A stretch of DNA of 8,335 bases. Origin: Actinomycetes bacterium. GTDB taxonomy: Bacteria > Actinomycetota > Actinomycetes > Actinomycetales > Cellulomonadaceae. A program made the position numbers and the translations under genes. Under the pieces are notes generated by a model. It was given only the letters and a program-made list of their open reading frames with translations, had not been told where the DNA came from and made no database searches. The stretch spans positions 1 to 8,335 of the forward strand of contig JAFABT010000009.1 of NCBI GenBank assembly GCA_023425905.1, written 5' to 3'. This document shows positions 6,286 to 8,335 of this stretch, in pieces (within the stretch, counting starts at the first letter, position 1; each line of letters begins with the position of its first letter).

Positions 6286-6894
6286 ATGAACACCTCACGT
6301 AAAGACGCCGGGCGACGCTTGATCGGAGGTCGTCTCAGCGCGCTCGCCCTCGGCACGGTGCTGACCCTGGCCGCATGCGCCGGACCGGCGACGCTTGGGT
6401 CGAGCGGCAGCCCGTCGCGCGACGGATGGCGCCTGCTCGGTCACGCGCCGGGAGTGGGTGAGGCGTATCGCACCGCAGTCGCCACGACGGACGACCAGCT
6501 CGCGACGCTGTGGGCGGCCTCCGCGCTCCCGGGAGCCGCGCCGGCGGTGGACTGGCAGGACGAGATCGTCGTGTGGTTCGGAGCGGTGTACAGCAGCTCC
6601 TGCCCGGTGCGGCTCGACGGCGTGATCGTCGACGGTGCGACGCTCCACGCCGACGTCGTCGTCCCGGGGGCCGGGCCTGAGACCGCGTGCACTGCGGACG
6701 CGAACCCTCACTCCTTCGTCGTCGCTGTCGACCGTGCTGTGCTGCCGACGGGCCCGTTCGTCGTCCAGCTCGACGCGGATGACCCGCCGCCCGGCGCCCC
6801 GGAGGAACGCACGATGGTCGACGCCGACCTGTCCGCCCCCGGGTCTCAGGCCACCGACGACCAGCTCCACGCCGACCCCGACGCTGGCTTCTAG
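6286..6894 (+). CDS. Putative lipoprotein with a disulfide-like Cys pair, unknown function
   Basis: The product has 202 residues. The signal peptide has a basic N-terminus (RKDAGRR, residues 5-11), a hydrophobic core (17-28) and a textbook lipobox LAAC with Cys31, so it is an exported lipoprotein. A Ser/Gly/Pro-rich linker (35-47) leads to a compact domain. That domain carries LWAASALPG (75-83), DWQDEIVVWFGAVYSSSC (89-106), CTADANPHSFVVAVDRAVLP (135-154) and GPFVVQL. Cys106 and Cys135 may form a disulfide. The 'W..L....P..DW....VVWFG' followed by a P..F.VAVDR strand weakly recalls PrcB-like domains, but that is a guess. The C-terminal tail (~160-202) is acidic and probably disordered. It follows the first lipoprotein gene by 41 bp and converges on ridA. 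Confidence 0.75.
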   Translation: MNTSRKDAGRRLIGGRLSALALGTVLTLAACAGPATLGSSGSPSRDGWRLLGHAPGVGEAYRTAVATTDDQLATLWAASALPGAAPAVDWQDEIVVWFGAVYSSSCPVRLDGVIVDGATLHADVVVPGAGPETACTADANPHSFVVAVDRAVLPTGPFVVQLDADDPPPGAPEERTMVDADLSAPGSQATDDQLHADPDAGF

Positions 6895-6962
6895 CCCGAC
6901 AGGAACTGACCCTCTATCCAACGGCTGAGGACACCGCCTGCGGACCCGAGAACCACACGGAT

Positions 6963-7022
6963 CGCCGTTCCTGGCGAGAGGAATGACGGCCTTCGGTTGC
7001 ACGGCTCGCGTTGTCGCGGGCG
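6963..7022. repeat. Direct repeat copy 1 (60 bp, 58/60 identical to 7482-7541)
   Basis: This copy matches 7482-7541 at 58 of 60 positions with a 519-bp offset; the differences are T/C at 6984 versus 7503 and at 7014 versus 7533. Weaker similarity extends about 20 bp further left (13 of 22 matches). It contains a hairpin-forming palindrome (CGTTCCT, six bases, AGGAATG), in which one pair becomes a G-U wobble. It lies between the second lipoprotein gene and the end of ridA. Confidence 0.9.
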
Positions 7023-7029
7023 AGTGCGC

Positions 7030-7077
7030 CGACCTCAGCCTCGACCGGCACCCCCGAGCCGGTCGATAGGGAGGTCG
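7030..7077. terminator. Long GC-rich hairpin between convergent genes, likely bidirectional terminator
   Basis: A 9-bp perfect stem (TCGACCGGC at 7041-7049, GCCGGTCGA at 7058-7066) closes an 8-base loop. A second stem (CGACCTC at 7030-7036, GAGGTCG at 7071-7077) extends it across a 4+4 internal loop. It begins 11 bases after the ridA stop and also faces the lipoprotein operon. There is no U-tract, which is common for actinobacterial terminators. Confidence 0.6.
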
Positions 7078-7087
7078 ACGCCAGGGC

Positions 7088-7441
7088 TTAAGACGCTTCG
7101 CGGTAGGCGATGCCCTCGATCATCACCATGCAGTCTGCGTCGACGAACTCGGTGGTCGCGGTCATGCGGGCCGGGAACCGTCCCTCGGGAAAGAAGTCGC
7201 GGAACAGCTGCTCCATCTCCCTGAGATCCGTGATCTCCCTCAACCAGACCGTCACCTTGACCAGGCTCGCGGCAGTCATGCCGACCTGGCCGAGCGTGCC
7301 CGCCAGCGCGTCGAAAGCCCCGCGCAGCTGGTCGGCGAAGGTCTCGCCGAACCCGCGGTGCAGGCTGAGATAGGCGGTGTCTCCTGCGACGACTGCGCTG
7401 GAGTAGCTGAACGGCGTCGAGACTCGTTGGACATCAGGCAC
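7088..7441 (-). CDS. RidA family (YjgF/YER057c/UK114) protein
   Basis: RidA proteins hydrolyse reactive enamine/imine intermediates released by PLP enzymes; many paralogues have untested substrates. The 117-residue length is normal. Visible hallmarks: an N-terminal strand with PFSYSSAVVAGDTAYLS, the helix segment QLRGAFDALAGTLGQVGMTAASLVKVTVWL, then LFRDFFPEGRFPARMTATTEF and the terminal IEGIAY. The Arg in FPARMT aligns with the conserved carboxylate-binding Arg of active RidA enzymes, so activity is plausible. The start is GTG 7441 with GAGGAG at 7448-7453, 6 bases upstream. The frame is open further into the repeat and tmRNA, but that extension is noise. No promoter is obvious between it and ssrA; the region upstream of its start is the 60-bp repeat, so transcription could depend on read-through past the repeat hairpin or on an unseen promoter. 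It is flanked on both sides by that repeat. Confidence 0.9.
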   Translation of the reverse strand: MPDVQRVSTPFSYSSAVVAGDTAYLSLHRGFGETFADQLRGAFDALAGTLGQVGMTAASLVKVTVWLREITDLREMEQLFRDFFPEGRFPARMTATTEFVDADCMVMIEGIAYREAS

Positions 7442-7447
7442 GACGGA

Positions 7448-7453
7448 CTCCTC
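7448..7453 (-). promoter_or_regulatory. Ribosome binding site (GAGGAG) of ridA
   Basis: GAGGAG on the minus strand ends 6 bases before GTG 7441. It fixes the start and excludes the longer open frame running upstream into the tmRNA gene. Confidence 0.75.
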
Positions 7454-7479
7454 AAGGGGCCGACCCAGAAACCAGAAGA

Positions 7480-7509
7480 GCCGCCGTTCCTGGCGAGAGG
7501 AACGACGGC
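7480..7509 (-). terminator. Hairpin in repeat copy 2, possible ssrA terminator
   Basis: CGTTCCT (7485-7491) and AGGAACG (7498-7504) pair around a 6-base loop. Beyond one C-A mismatch, four further pairs extend the stem. In the minus direction the hairpin lies about 40 bases after the tmRNA 3' end and is followed by the mildly pyrimidine-rich CTCTTCTGGTTTCT, as in a factor-independent terminator. Confidence 0.45.
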
Positions 7510-7541
7510 CTTCGGTTGCACGGCTCGCGTTGCCGCGGGCG
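7482..7541. repeat. Direct repeat copy 2, adjacent to the 3' end of ssrA
   Basis: This is the second copy of the 60-bp repeat at 6963-7022. It starts 7 bp beyond the 3' end of the tmRNA. Its palindrome is the better of the two, with a perfect 7-bp inner stem. It separates ssrA from ridA. Confidence 0.9.
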
Positions 7542-7548
7542 TGCAAAG

Positions 7549-7913
7549 TGGAGGTGGCGGGAATCGAACCCGCGTCCGATGACGTATAACCAGAGCTTCT
7601 CCGGGCGCAGTACTGCTGCGCTTTTCTCGGCCCCCACACTCACGCAGACAAGGTGTGGACGGGCTCAGTCACCTTAGAGTCCCCACGGCCCCGATGACGA
7701 GGGTCGTGAGCAGTGGCTCTCTAGACGACGCCAGGATCTGAGACGAGAGCTAGCTCAGGCTGACGGACTTCGAGGCTCGCTCAGGCGGCGAGGGCGAAGT
7801 CGGTGCGCTTGGAATCGGCACCTATTGGTTTGCGCGGATCGTTAACGAGATAACCGTGCGTCCTCGGCCCGCTTCCTCTGGCTCGACGACCACCGTCGAA
7901 ACCGATCACCCCC
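7549..7913 (-). ncRNA. ssrA: Transfer-messenger RNA (tmRNA)
   Basis: tmRNA rescues stalled ribosomes with SmpB by acting first as alanyl-tRNA and then as mRNA for a degradation tag. On the minus strand the 5' end GGGGGTG (7913-7907), followed by ATCGGTTTCGAC, pairs with CACCTCC near the 3' end (7556-7550) to give a 7-bp acceptor stem with one G-U pair. The T-arm GGTTCGATTCCC is intact, and the discriminator A is at 7549. The 3' CCA is not encoded; the next bases are CTT. The tag frame at 7819-7781 encodes ADSKRTDFALAA and stops with TGA. The ~365-nt length is normal for an undivided actinobacterial tmRNA. A TATAAC -10 element lies 7 bases upstream of the 5' end. smpB is not adjacent in the visible part. 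Confidence 0.96.
7781..7819 (-). other. tmRNA tag-peptide reading frame (ADSKRTDFALAA)
   Basis: The resume codon is GCC (7819-7817), preceded by CAATAGGT, and the frame runs 12 codons to TGA at 7781-7783. The tag ends in the conserved ALAA recognised by ClpXP-type proteases. The ADS start and FALAA end are of actinobacterial type. Confidence 0.9.
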
Positions 7914-7920
7914 CTGTGCA

Positions 7921-7926
7921 GTTATA
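7921..7926 (-). promoter_or_regulatory. Predicted -10 element (TATAAC) of ssrA
   Basis: TATAAC (within GATATAAC) on the minus strand ends exactly 7 bases before the mature tmRNA 5' G at 7913, so the primary transcript may have almost no leader for RNase P to remove. No strong -35 is visible. The remaining 7927-8049 stretch, up to the kinase stop, shows no gene. Confidence 0.5.
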
Positions 7927-8049
7927 TCGATCGCCCTGGGCCCGCGTTGCCCGGCAGTGGTCGTGCGTGCCGTGCGTCCGCGGCCCGGTCGGGCCATCGT
8001 CACCATCGTACGTCCCCAACACCGCCGCCGTCGCCCGCATTCCGAGGGC

Positions 8050-8335
8050 TCAGCCCGTCAGGGAGGCGAGCTCCGCGCGCAGCGCCTCGAGCACCGGAGG
8101 GTCGGCGGCCCAGCCGCGCGCCCCGGAGTGCTCGACCGAGGCGGTCGCGACCCGGGTGCCGAAGGCGAGGGCGGCCTCGACGTCGAGCCGCCCCGTTCCC
8201 GCCATCGCCCACCACGCCGCCGCGAAGGCCCCGTGCAGCACGTCACCCGCCCCGAGGGTGTCGACGACGCGCTCGGCGCGGAGCACGTCGACCGTCGCCT
8301 CGCGTCCCCGGTCGAGCACGCGCACGGCCCCCTCC
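8050..8335 (-). CDS. PfkB-family carbohydrate kinase, C-terminal part (5' end outside window)
   Basis: PfkB (ribokinase-family) kinases phosphorylate sugars or nucleosides using ATP. The visible ~94 C-terminal residues contain the family's second signature, VVDTLGAGDVLHGAF, with the DTxGAGD anion hole and the catalytic-base Asp. It is followed by the usual helices (EAALAFGTRVATASVEHSGARGW) that shape the ATP pocket. The frame stays open to the right edge, so the start and substrate-binding half lie outside; an in-frame GTG at 8325 is internal, not a real start. The substrate cannot be determined from this part. It lies upstream of ssrA on the same strand, with 136 bp between, but ssrA seems to have its own promoter. 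Confidence 0.93.
   Translation of the reverse strand, partial: EGAVRVLDRGREATVDVLRAERVVDTLGAGDVLHGAFAAAWWAMAGTGRLDVEAALAFGTRVATASVEHSGARGWAADPPVLEALRAELASLTG

Noticed and set aside
7549..7620. Stand-alone tRNA gene suggested by the T-arm and acceptor-like end
   Set aside because: There is no anticodon arm next to it; the matching acceptor strand lies about 360 bases away and a tag frame lies between, so it is the 3' half of tmRNA.
7452..7643. Open frame overlapping the end of ssrA and the repeat
   Set aside because: It lies across a structured RNA gene and a repeat, with no ribosome binding site or recognisable domain.
1..8335. CRISPR array, transposase or integrase gene
   Set aside because: No regularly spaced short repeats and no protein with transposase or integrase motifs were seen on either strand; the only clear direct repeat is the 60-bp pair around ridA.

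Overview
The window comes from a high-GC actinomycete. Codon third positions are almost all G or C, the tmRNA tag ends in FALAA as in other Actinobacteria, several genes appear to have leaderless promoters, and there is a family 81 beta-1,3-glucanase. Together these suggest a polymer-degrading member of the Micrococcales, such as a Cellulomonas or Cellulosimicrobium relative. That placement is an inference, not a sequence match.

Layout from left to right. The 3' part of a GH81 endo-beta-1,3-glucanase gene (+) enters from the left edge and ends at 1768. It converges on an abiE-type toxin-antitoxin locus on the minus strand: an intact AbiEi-like antitoxin (2246-2872) overlaps by ATGA the start of an AbiEii-like toxin reading frame (1786-2249). 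That toxin frame has lost its nucleotidyltransferase core through two internal deletions, one of which shifts the frame. A perfect 11-bp inverted repeat with a 25-bp spacer spans the predicted abiEi promoter and start codon. Upstream on the same strand lies a family 2 glycosyltransferase (2920-3726). Divergent from it is a 304-residue protein with an ImmA/IrrE-like layout but a degenerate HExxH motif (3883-4797), preceded by a possible 17-codon leaderless leader ORF. A GNAT acetyltransferase (minus, 4827-5363) diverges from two consecutive lipoprotein genes (5564-6244 and 6286-6894).

The right end holds a RidA-family protein (minus, 7088-7441), the tmRNA gene ssrA (minus, 7549-7913) and the C-terminal part of a PfkB-family sugar kinase (minus, from 8050 to the right edge). 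A 60-bp, 58/60 identical direct repeat flanks ridA. The copy next to ssrA forms a hairpin that could terminate tmRNA transcription.

The genes do not form one pathway. The window reads as ordinary chromosome (ssrA, ridA, kinase, lipoproteins, GNAT, GT2, glucanase) carrying a decayed, lower-GC toxin-antitoxin insertion. I found no convincing new multi-gene system. The best leads are the orphaned AbiEi with its operator, the putative pseudo-protease, and the duplicated repeat around ridA beside ssrA.
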